From Actinomyces sp. (GTDB lineage: Bacteria; Actinomycetota; Acidimicrobiia; Acidimicrobiales; Aldehydirespiratoraceae), in contig RFFY01000535.1 of assembly GCA_003697065.1 (NCBI GenBank), positions 1-8,667 of the forward strand: a stretch of 8,667 nt of DNA, read 5' to 3'. The notes under the pieces were generated by a model. The model was not told where the DNA came from and searched no databases. It saw only the letters and a program-made list of their open reading frames with translations. The stretch's first letter is position 1. Each line of letters starts with the position of its first letter. Positions 1-5,792 of this stretch are shown piece by piece. Made by a program: the position numbers and the translations under genes.

Positions 1-272
1 ACCTCGATGACGATGGTCCGGTGGTCGACGTCGTCGAGATCGACGCCACCGCCGGCCACGACCGCACCGTCGACGAGGAGGTCGAGGCGCGTGCCGTCCA
101 CGGCGAGTTCCTCGCTGGCGACGACGCGCACGGCATCGGTGCTCGGCACCGAGCTGCAGGCCTCGGGTGTGACCCTGGTGGGTTCGGCGTGGGCGGCGGC
201 GGGCCCGGCGGTGGCGAGCACCACCACGAGGGCGCCGGCGACGACCGCCAGCCGACGGCGACGGGTCGTCAT
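1..272 (-). CDS. CopC-like periplasmic/extracellular copper-binding protein (3' end outside window)
   Basis: The ATG at 272 overlaps the preceding TGA (ATGA), and the frame stays open to the left edge, giving 90 full codons. The start is MTTRRRRLAVV followed by a hydrophobic stretch and GPAAA, so the signal peptide should be cut after residue 27. The mature protein would then begin HAEPTRVTP, as in CopC/YobA-type proteins, where the N-terminal histidine is a copper ligand through its amino group and ring. VRVVASEELAVDGTRLDLL and DLDDVDHRTIVI fit the following beta-strands of that domain. The usual second ligand motif (Asp-x-His near the end of the domain) would lie outside the window. C39 is extra. 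The RR-rich start might be Tat-dependent. Its place after the oxidase genes suggests copper delivery or storage. Fairly sure of the family, limited by the truncation. Confidence 0.75.
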   Translation of the reverse strand, partial: MTTRRRRLAVVAGALVVVLATAGPAAAHAEPTRVTPEACSSVPSTDAVRVVASEELAVDGTRLDLLVDGAVVAGGGVDLDDVDHRTIVIE

Positions 273-796
273 CGCACCGTCACCCCCTCGAGGCGTTCGG
301 TGCCGATGATCACCGTCACCCGGTCGCCGTGGTGGACGAGCCCCCCGAGGTTCACGAGCTGCTCGCCGTAGATCGTGCCCAGCCGGTTCTCGCGGTCGTG
401 GGCGTGCTGGTGGCGCTGGAAGCTGATCTCGAACCCGTCGCTGGTGATGATGCGGGGCGGATTGTCGAGGTCGTGCACCACCTCGGACTTTTCGACATCG
501 AGGATGCGGTAGCGGATGTTGATGAGTCCGCCGCCGGCGACCAGCTGCACGTCCTCGATCCACACGCCGGTGGCTCCGGCGAAGGCCGACTGGTCGAGAC
601 CGCCGAGCAGGTCGTCACGGGGGCCGATGCCGATCCGCTCGCCGCCCCGGTCGAGGACGGCCGTGGCCGTCCACCAGGCGCCGAGGGTCGTCACCGCCAC
701 CAAGGCGGCGACGACGACGGCCACCGCGGGCCGGGCCCGGGTCGCCGGAGGCGACACCGGACCCGGCAGCGGGGTCGGGCGGACGACCGTGGTCAT
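269..796 (-). CDS. Small membrane-anchored protein with a His-rich stretch
   Basis: The product has 175 residues: a Pro-rich cytoplasmic start, one membrane segment at about 23-48 (PAVAVVVAALVAVTTLGAWW), and an external domain of about 125 residues. The external part reads VWIEDVQLVAGGGLINIRYRILD, then NPPRIITSDG, then HGDRVTVIIG near the end. I recall similar domains (...RYRVLDPEKA... then ...GDKVTVVIGD) near bacterial copper and SCO-type genes, but I know no family name. RHQHAH (128-133), with His at 129, 131 and 133, plus H155 and H156, could bind metal. There is no cysteine, so it is not a thioredoxin-like SCO protein. The gene starts 14 bases after the previous stop with a weak ribosome binding site (GAGG 12 bases upstream), and its TGA overlaps the next ATG. 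It may tether the secreted complex to the membrane or pass on copper. Confidence 0.82.
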   Translation of the reverse strand: MTTVVRPTPLPGPVSPPATRARPAVAVVVAALVAVTTLGAWWTATAVLDRGGERIGIGPRDDLLGGLDQSAFAGATGVWIEDVQLVAGGGLINIRYRILDVEKSEVVHDLDNPPRIITSDGFEISFQRHQHAHDRENRLGTIYGEQLVNLGGLVHHGDRVTVIIGTERLEGVTVR

Positions 797-810
797 CGTG
801 GTCGTGTGCC

Positions 811-2763
811 TCAGCCCACCGAGAGACCGTCGACGTTGCCGACCACCCCGTTGTGGTGAAGGGTGTCGAAGTCGAGCTCGAAGGCGAAGGCCAGGCAGGA
901 GTCGGTCAGGGTCCCGGGAGCGGCGGGGGTGAAGCCCCGGCACCCGATGATGTCGTCACGGTCGGTCAGCACGTAGCCGTTGGCGTTTGCCGTCGGCCAA
1001 CCGGCCAGGTAGGTCTCGTTCGGTCCCCACGAGTGGGTCGACGTCGTCGTGAAGAAGATGTCGAGCGGGGTGGTGGAGATGCCGTCGAGGTTGCCGGGCG
1101 TCGTGTTGGGCGTGCCGGTGTTGTCGTTGAAGCTGACCATGTCGAAGTCCGAGAAGTCGGCCACCACCTCGACGTGGCCCGTGCCGTTGGGCAGGGTCGG
1201 ATCGTCGGGCACCCAGCGGGAGATGTCCTCGTTACGGGCACCGATCAGGGTGGCCGACCCCGTCTTCCAGGGGATGAGGTAGCTGCCGTTGGTGGTGAAG
1301 GTGACGACACCGGTGGCCGGGTCGACCTGGAGCCCGTTGATGTCGTGGGCGTTGGAGCCGTTGAGGCCGATCGAGGTGTGGTCGACGTAGATGTCGAAGG
1401 TGTCGGCGGCGGCGTCCCAGTGGACGACGTCGGACTCGTCGATGGTGGCCTTGGTGACGCCCGCCCAGCGGGGATCGGTCGGGGTGGCGAGATCGGCCCG
1501 GAAGGACAGGTACAGGTCGCCGGTGGCGGGATCGTGCCAGACGGCGTCGATGTCGGCGGCGCCGGGGATCCCGTGCAGGGTTCCGTCGAAGTACTTGTCG
1601 AGGTAGGTGCCGGTCCACACGCCGACGTCCTCGTTGCTGAGGCTGACGTGGTCGCCGGGGCCGGTCGGGCCGGCGTCCCGGAAGGTCCGGGTGGCGTCGG
1701 CGAGGGAGAAGTAGACGTCGCCGTTGAGGCCACCGCCGACGCCGACCTCGATCATCACGAGCTGCTCACCGTTGTCGCCGGTGGCACTGGTGCGCAGGTT
1801 GCGGTTGTAGATCGGGAAGCGGTCGCCGTAGGCACCCTGGACCTCGATGACGACATCGGCGGTCTGGCCCGACGTCAAGAAGACGTTGCTCACGTCGAGA
1901 GGCTGCTCGCCCACGGGCCCGGAGCCGTCGTAGATCTCCCCGTCGAAGTTCACCACGGTCTGGCGCAGACCGAGGGTGGCGATCGAGGAGTTGGACGGGG
2001 CCGCGTTGACGTAGCGGACGAGGACCCGGTCGCCGGGCACCGCCGCGATGGGCGGGATCTCGTAGGCCGAGGTGCGGGTCTGGCCGTTGATCAGGTACAG
2101 GGTCGGCGCCCAGTCCGTCATGGGGAAGGCGAAGGGGTCGGCGGCGGTGTTGAGGGCCGGGTCGACCTCGTGGAAGACGAGCACCCGCTCGAGGTCGTAG
2201 GCCGAGTTCGCCGCACCCGTCGCCGTGCCCGGCGTGGCCGGGTCGACCACGATCACCCCATGGAGCCCGAGGGGCACGTGGTGGGGGTCGAGGTCGGACT
2301 CGAACATGTGGGTGCCCGGGGTGGCGGCGGTGATGGTGTAGGTGCCGTCACCGCCCGGCGCCACACCCACCAGGTCGGGCTCGCCGGACAGGCCCGCCAC
2401 CAACAGGTTGACCGGGAAGCCGCCGCCCAGGGCGTCGGTCCGGTTGTGCAGGTGCACGGTGTAGGTCTGACCCTCGACCATCCGCACCGGCGTCGGGTCA
2501 CCGAAGCGGGGCACGGCGCCGGCGCAGGGGTCACCCGTGGCCGGCATCGACGTGGTGACGTCGACGAAGCCGTAGAAGGGGATGGTCAAGCTGGTGCCGG
2601 GGTTGGCCGGATCGTCGATGCTCGCCGAGCCGGGCAGGGCACACAGGTGGATGTCGGTCTGGGCGGCCGCCGTGCCGATGCCGGCCACGGCTGCGGCCGT
2701 GGTGATCAGCACGGCCATCACGGCGGCGAGGCCGATGCGGCGGCGCCCCGGGTGGGTTCCCAT
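811..2763 (-). CDS. Secreted cupredoxin-like protein without copper ligands, with four C-terminal DEDV/DIDA repeats
   Basis: The product has 650 residues with a signal peptide (1-34; RRRIGL followed by an Ala/Val-rich segment, likely cut at AAA before QTD; possibly Tat). Residues about 38-340 look like two cupredoxin domains related to the two upstream subunits: TIPFYGF parallels TVYMWGY, FHEVDP parallels FHEVDP, and YLINGQ parallels YWTINGR. None of the four His-x-His pairs is present: the first-domain sites read GFPVNLLVAG and MFESDLDPHH, and the second-domain sites GLRQTVVNF and NRNLRTSATG. The Cys pair C41/C80 parallels C44/C95 of the second subunit. Residues 347-650 are four repeats like those ending the beta-helix protein. 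It is likely a structural subunit or adaptor rather than an enzyme. There is no anchor at the C-terminus. Confident that it is secreted and cupredoxin-related; the adaptor role is inference. Confidence 0.85.
   Translation of the reverse strand: MGTHPGRRRIGLAAVMAVLITTAAAVAGIGTAAAQTDIHLCALPGSASIDDPANPGTSLTIPFYGFVDVTTSMPATGDPCAGAVPRFGDPTPVRMVEGQTYTVHLHNRTDALGGGFPVNLLVAGLSGEPDLVGVAPGGDGTYTITAATPGTHMFESDLDPHHVPLGLHGVIVVDPATPGTATGAANSAYDLERVLVFHEVDPALNTAADPFAFPMTDWAPTLYLINGQTRTSAYEIPPIAAVPGDRVLVRYVNAAPSNSSIATLGLRQTVVNFDGEIYDGSGPVGEQPLDVSNVFLTSGQTADVVIEVQGAYGDRFPIYNRNLRTSATGDNGEQLVMIEVGVGGGLNGDVYFSLADATRTFRDAGPTGPGDHVSLSNEDVGVWTGTYLDKYFDGTLHGIPGAADIDAVWHDPATGDLYLSFRADLATPTDPRWAGVTKATIDESDVVHWDAAADTFDIYVDHTSIGLNGSNAHDINGLQVDPATGVVTFTTNGSYLIPWKTGSATLIGARNEDISRWVPDDPTLPNGTGHVEVVADFSDFDMVSFNDNTGTPNTTPGNLDGISTTPLDIFFTTTSTHSWGPNETYLAGWPTANANGYVLTDRDDIIGCRGFTPAAPGTLTDSCLAFAFELDFDTLHHNGVVGNVDGLSVG
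814..1725 (-). repeat. Four-copy protein repeat in the copper-free cupredoxin protein
   Basis: Diverged copies start near residues 377, 442, 511 and 601 with SNEDVGVWTG, DESDVVHWDA, RNEDISRWVP and DRDDIIGCRG. Copies 1, 2 and 4 continue to DG or equivalent turns (YFDGTLHGI, VDHTSIGLNG, HHNGVVGNV), and all four have an IDAV, INGL, LDGI or VDGL strand. The last copy has a Cys pair (at 942 and 897) and ends at the stop codon with VDGLSVG, as the beta-helix protein ends with INALSGPLAG. Confidence 0.75.
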
Positions 2764-2769
2764 GGTGGT

Positions 2770-2778
2770 CCTTCCTCC
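2770..2778 (-). promoter_or_regulatory. Ribosome binding site for the copper-free cupredoxin protein
   Basis: GGAGGAAGG ends 6 bases before the ATG at 2763, inside the 38-base gap after the preceding gene. It fixes this start over the upstream in-frame codons, which would overlap the previous gene and precede the signal peptide. Confidence 0.75.
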
Positions 2779-2801
2779 GTCGAGTTCGTGCTTGGCCGTG
2801 A

Positions 2802-4136
2802 TCACGCCGGACACCCCCCCGGTGGGTCGACCCGCCACAGGGTCAACATGCCGCCGAACGCCTCGTCGAAGTTCTGATTGGAGTCGAGGGCGTGGCTGTG
2901 CCAGGGGAAGTAGTACTCGCCGCATTCCGAGAAGCTGGTCACGTTGTTGGGCAGGAGCTGCTGCTGGCCCAGGTCCTCGTCGCCGGAGTACCAGGTGACG
3001 CCGTCCTTGAAGACGAGGTTGTCGAGGACCGGGATGTTGACGGCCTCGGGGGCGCCGGTGCCCTGCCAGGCCTCGACGTCACGCCACTCGGCGAGCAGTT
3101 CGAAGGTCTGACCGGCGGCGACGGTCTTCGTGTAGGCCTCGATCTCGTCGGGCAGGGGCCGCCCGTCCTGACCCACCAGGCGCAGGTGGTTGCCGTGGGG
3201 GTGGAAGGGATGGTTGTCGAGACCGGCGGTCCCGTAACGCACCAGGGCCGGCGGGGTCGTGGTGTCGGCGGGATCGAGGGCCTGCACCTCCACCAGTGAG
3301 CTGTAGGGCTGGCTGGGCAGGGTGGGGGCGAAGTTCGGAGCGACCGTGTCGGGCATGGCCCGGCCGTTGATCGTCCAGTAGCGGTTGTGGCGGGCCGTCG
3401 GGTCGTAGTTCGCCACGTCGCCCTCGAGCTCGACCACGGCGTGGAGGTCGGGGTCGACCTCGTGGAAGAGCAGGAGGTACTCGAAGCGGGTGTCGAACTC
3501 CTTGCCGGCGTAGACGAAGTTCCGCCCCTCGGTCGGGTAGATGACCAGACCGCCGTACAGGCCCATCTGGATCTGGACCGCCGGGTCGCTGCCGCTCTGG
3601 TAGAGGTAGGTCCCCGGCTGGGCGGCGACGAACTCGTAGGTCACGGTGTCGGCCGGGCCACCCAGCGGCGACTGGGTGATCTCGTTGGTGAGCAGACCCG
3701 GCTGACCGCCGGTGGCGGTCACCCCGCTCTGACCCGGGAACACGATCGAGGTCGTGGCCGCCGGGATGCCACCGGTGAGGGTGGTCGGGCCCAGGGTCGG
3801 GTCGTCGGCGGGGTTGGTCAAGGTGACCCGCACGGTGTCGCCCTGGTCGGCGCACAGGGTCGGGCCGGGCGCCTGGAAGGCCCCGCCCGCCTTGGCGTAC
3901 CCCCACATGTAGACGGTGTTGCCGTCGGGGGTCTGGATGTAGCCGTCGCGGGTCTCGAGGGCGAACTCGCGGGCGCCGTCGACGGGGTTGACGGTCCCGA
4001 AGTCGCACACGAGGGTGGACTGGCTGGGCTGGGCGCCGGCGGAGGAGCCGGACAGGGCGGCGGCGAGTCCGGCCGCGCCCAGCGCGGCGGTCACGATCAC
4101 CGCCCCGGTGCGTCGCGTACGCAGTCGCATCGTCAT
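2802..4136 (-). CDS. Secreted two-cupredoxin multicopper oxidase subunit, copper ligands in last domain only
   Basis: The product has 444 residues. The signal peptide spans 1-35 (basic RLRTRR, then a hydrophobic Ala/Gly/Leu/Val stretch, cleavage after AGA); a proper Tat motif is not clear. Domain 1 (about 42-202) keeps cupredoxin strands (VYMWGYAK, GTYLYQ, MGLYGGLVIYP), but FPGQSG (133-138) and YQSGSD (179-184) stand where His-x-His pairs would be. The linker YWTINGRAMPDT (253-264) is shared with the upstream subunit. Domain 2 holds HPFHPHG (309-315) and HSH (413-415) followed by GGM (428-430). In HSH a Ser (414) replaces the type 1 Cys, so H309 and M430 lack a type 1 partner, while H312, H314, H413 and H415 can still bind the trinuclear centre. 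Four cysteines (44, 95, 405, 442) could form two disulfides. It probably works only with the upstream subunit. The start could also be GTG 4139 or ATG 4130. Confidence 0.9.
   Translation of the reverse strand: MTMRLRTRRTGAVIVTAALGAAGLAAALSGSSAGAQPSQSTLVCDFGTVNPVDGAREFALETRDGYIQTPDGNTVYMWGYAKAGGAFQAPGPTLCADQGDTVRVTLTNPADDPTLGPTTLTGGIPAATTSIVFPGQSGVTATGGQPGLLTNEITQSPLGGPADTVTYEFVAAQPGTYLYQSGSDPAVQIQMGLYGGLVIYPTEGRNFVYAGKEFDTRFEYLLLFHEVDPDLHAVVELEGDVANYDPTARHNRYWTINGRAMPDTVAPNFAPTLPSQPYSSLVEVQALDPADTTTPPALVRYGTAGLDNHPFHPHGNHLRLVGQDGRPLPDEIEAYTKTVAAGQTFELLAEWRDVEAWQGTGAPEAVNIPVLDNLVFKDGVTWYSGDEDLGQQQLLPNNVTSFSECGEYYFPWHSHALDSNQNFDEAFGGMLTLWRVDPPGGCPA
2847..2900 (-). other. HSH...GGM motif with Ser in place of the type 1 Cys
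   Basis: Residues 413-430 begin HSHALDSNQNF and end FGGM. The position matches the C-terminal HCH...H...M motif of multicopper oxidases, but the central residue is Ser and no His follows at the usual distance. This leaves the pair for the trinuclear cluster and no type 1 copper. Confidence 0.82.
3192..3212 (-). other. HPFHPHG copper-binding motif (last domain)
   Basis: Residues 309-315 of the second subunit match the HxxHxHG motif of multicopper oxidase C-terminal domains: the first His normally binds type 1 copper, the other two the trinuclear centre. Confidence 0.87.
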
Positions 4137-4140
4137 CACG

Positions 4141-4146
4141 CTCCTC
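4141..4146 (-). promoter_or_regulatory. Ribosome binding site overlapping the upstream stop codon
   Basis: GAGGAG shares bases with the TGA of the preceding gene (the strand reads TGAGGAGCGTGATG). It suggests translational coupling of the two oxidase subunits, as expected if they are made in matched amounts. It lies 4 bases from the ATG at 4136 and 10 from the one at 4130; a GTG at 4139 is too close to be favoured. Confidence 0.6.
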
Positions 4147-5728
4147 AGATGTGGTTGGCCGGCAGGACCAGGGTCGGGAAGTTCTCGTTGATCGTCGTCT
4201 GGGGCGGCAGCCCGTCGACGCCGGCCGGCGGCGCCGCCTCGTAGACCCAGATCTCGGTGACCATGCCGCCGAAGTTGGCGGCGGCCGCGGCGTACGACGG
4301 TCCGTCGCCCCAGGTGGTGCCGGCGTTGGACAGGCGGTCGTTGTTGCGGGCCTTGAGCAGGTAGCGGTTGATCCGCCGGTTCTTGCCCGTGCGGGCGTTG
4401 AAGGGATCGGGTTCGGCCCGGGCCGGGTCGAAGGGCGGGAGGGTGACGATGACGTCACGTCCCTCGCCGGGTCCGAGGTCGAGGCGGTGGGCCATGTAGG
4501 TGAGGTCGTTGGTGCCGCTGGCGCCCACCAGCAGGGAGGCGTCGTGGGCGATGACGTGCATGTCGATGCCCGGGATCTCCAGGGAGTGGATGTCGTAACC
4601 CAGGCTGGCGATCCGCAGGAGCACCCGCTCGCCCTCGACGCCCTGGATGAGGGCGCTGTTGTTCTGCCAGCGCATCTCCCATTCGGCCGCCTGGTCGGGG
4701 GTGGCGGTGGGGTCGGCGTCGGCGTCGACCATGGTGAGCGTCTCGGCGTAGTAGGTGTTGCCGGCGGCGTCGGTCACCTGACCCGGCGGAACGATCTGGG
4801 GGACGACCGTGTCGGGGTACGAGCGACCGTTGATCGTCCAGTAGTTCGGGTCGTAGTCCGACCAGACGAAGTTCTGGATGTCGCGGAGCAGGTCGTGGGG
4901 CCGGGTGTCGATCTCGTTGAACAACAGGGCGTATTCCCGGTCGTAGCTCGAGTCGATGACGGTGCCGTTGTAGGCCACCTTGGCGATGCGGGCGACGGGC
5001 AGGCCGGTCACCGGATCCCACTGCCAGGCGTCGTGGGGCTCGACGTAGACGAGACCCGTCATGCCCATCTGGACGTGTTCCACGTCCTCGAAGTGGCAGT
5101 GGTACATGTAGGTGCCGGCGGAACCCTTGGACTGGCCCGGCTGGGACGGATCCTTCAGGTGGTAGAAGTAGGGCATGTCGCGCCCGACCGGCACGGCGAT
5201 CGACGGCTCGGGCACCCCGTCGAAGATGCTGGTGGCGTTGCGGTAGCCGTGCCAGTGCAGGGTGTGGGAGTCGTCGAGGTCGGGACGGCTGAAGAAGCCG
5301 AGGTTGGTCAGCACGATCGCCATCTCGATGCCCTCGACGGCGGTGATGATCGGCGCCGTGTGGTGGACCTTGCCCTTGTAGGCGAGGATCAGGTCGCCGA
5401 TGGAGGCGTCGAGCTCCCCGTCGGGGGCCAGGTCGAGGTCGTCGACGGAACGGAAGCCGAACATGAGGACCGGCTCGACGGCGTGGCGCCGCCCCGGGAA
5501 CGAGGCCCAGCCGTCGGTCCCCATCAGGCGCACCGAGGGGATGGTCCGGTAGTCGGCGGCCACCGACAGGGGCCCGGCAGCGGGTGTGACCGCCCCCGGT
5601 GAGCCCGCCAGGGCGGAGTTGAGCAGCGATCCCCCGGCGACCGCCCCCCCGCCGGCGGCGAGCCCGAGGGCGGCGCCGCGGCGGAGGAACTGACGCCGTC
5701 CGAGAACGGTGCGTCGGTGACGGGCCAT
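4145..5728 (-). CDS. Tat-exported two-cupredoxin multicopper oxidase subunit, copper ligands in domain 1 only
   Basis: The product has 527 residues. It begins with a Tat signal: LGRRQFLRR at 9-17, a hydrophobic stretch, and likely cleavage after ALA (41). Domain 1 (about 85-232) carries HTLHWHG (155-161) and YHCHFEDVEHVQMGM (209-223). H158, H160, H210 and H212 fit two of the four His-x-His pairs of a trinuclear copper centre; C211, H218 and M223 fit a type 1 copper site. C211 is the only cysteine in the protein. The linker YWTINGRSYPDT (297-306) follows. Domain 2 (about 345-500) keeps the fold (HSLEIPGIDMHVIAHD at 381-396, NFGGMVTEIWV at 485-495), but the place of the second His-x-His pair reads KARNNDRLSN. 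Expected activity is oxidation of a metal or organic electron donor coupled to O2 reduction outside the membrane, probably only with a partner. The TGA overlaps the ribosome binding site of the next gene. An alternative start at 5773 adds 15 residues. Confidence 0.92.
   Translation of the reverse strand: MARHRRTVLGRRQFLRRGAALGLAAGGGAVAGGSLLNSALAGSPGAVTPAAGPLSVAADYRTIPSVRLMGTDGWASFPGRRHAVEPVLMFGFRSVDDLDLAPDGELDASIGDLILAYKGKVHHTAPIITAVEGIEMAIVLTNLGFFSRPDLDDSHTLHWHGYRNATSIFDGVPEPSIAVPVGRDMPYFYHLKDPSQPGQSKGSAGTYMYHCHFEDVEHVQMGMTGLVYVEPHDAWQWDPVTGLPVARIAKVAYNGTVIDSSYDREYALLFNEIDTRPHDLLRDIQNFVWSDYDPNYWTINGRSYPDTVVPQIVPPGQVTDAAGNTYYAETLTMVDADADPTATPDQAAEWEMRWQNNSALIQGVEGERVLLRIASLGYDIHSLEIPGIDMHVIAHDASLLVGASGTNDLTYMAHRLDLGPGEGRDVIVTLPPFDPARAEPDPFNARTGKNRRINRYLLKARNNDRLSNAGTTWGDGPSYAAAAANFGGMVTEIWVYEAAPPAGVDGLPPQTTINENFPTLVLPANHI
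5060..5101 (-). other. HCH...H....M motif, type 1 plus type 3 copper ligands (domain 1)
   Basis: Residues 210-223 read HCHFEDVEHVQMGM. The usual multicopper oxidase motif has four residues between Cys and the second type 1 His; here there are six, while the His-to-Met spacing (H218 to M223) is unchanged. The type 1 site therefore sits in the first cupredoxin domain, as in type C two-domain oxidases, rather than in the last domain as in three-domain laccases. Confidence 0.82.
5246..5266 (-). other. HTLHWHG copper-binding motif (domain 1)
   Basis: Residues 155-161 of the Tat-exported subunit match the first His-x-His-Gly motif of multicopper oxidases, which supplies type 2 and type 3 copper ligands. 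Confidence 0.88.
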
Positions 5729-5736
5729 GTGGGTGT

Positions 5737-5741
5737 CCTCC
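5737..5741 (-). promoter_or_regulatory. Ribosome binding site for the Tat-exported oxidase subunit (chosen start)
   Basis: GGAGG lies 8 bases before the ATG at 5728. An equally good GGAGG at 5782-5786 lies 8 bases before another in-frame ATG at 5773. The later start is preferred because the 15 extra codons include CAT and CGA twice each and have many A/T third positions, unlike the gene itself, and because the protein starting at 5728 has a normal-length Tat signal. Confidence 0.6.
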
Positions 5742-5792
5742 CCGGTTCCGGATCGATGGAGTCGATGGATCATCGTGTCTTCCTCCCTCAAC

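Noticed and set aside
269..796. SCO/SenC copper chaperone reading of the small membrane protein
   Set aside because: It has no cysteine at all, so the CxxxC copper motif of SCO proteins is absent.
811..2763. Calling the third cupredoxin protein an active multicopper oxidase
   Set aside because: No His-x-His pair is found at any of the four expected places, so copper catalysis is not supported.
853..2877. Long plus-strand open frame of 674 codons opposite the copper-free cupredoxin gene
   Set aside because: It mirrors the minus-strand gene. Its protein is a low-complexity Val/Gly/Asp/Arg product with no domain, signal peptide or plausible start context, typical of antisense frames in GC-rich DNA.
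3079..4458. Minus-strand open frame of 459 codons in another frame across the second oxidase gene
   Set aside because: An Arg/Pro-rich translation that overlaps two well-supported genes; it is a frame shadow.
5060..5101. Copper nitrite reductase (NirK) reading of the HCH...H....M motif
   Set aside because: NirK lacks the HWHG plus HCH pairs of a trinuclear centre and has a longer Cys-to-His loop; both pairs are present here, so a multicopper oxidase subunit is the better call.
4151..5602. Plus-strand open frame of 483 codons opposite the Tat-exported oxidase gene
   Set aside because: Same kind of antisense shadow: biased composition and no recognisable motif, while the minus-strand gene has clear copper motifs.
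5751..5775. Short repeats around GATCGATGGA as an operator or internal promoter
   Set aside because: Only a 7-base direct repeat and no convincing inverted repeat or promoter boxes; it is too weak to call as a regulatory site.
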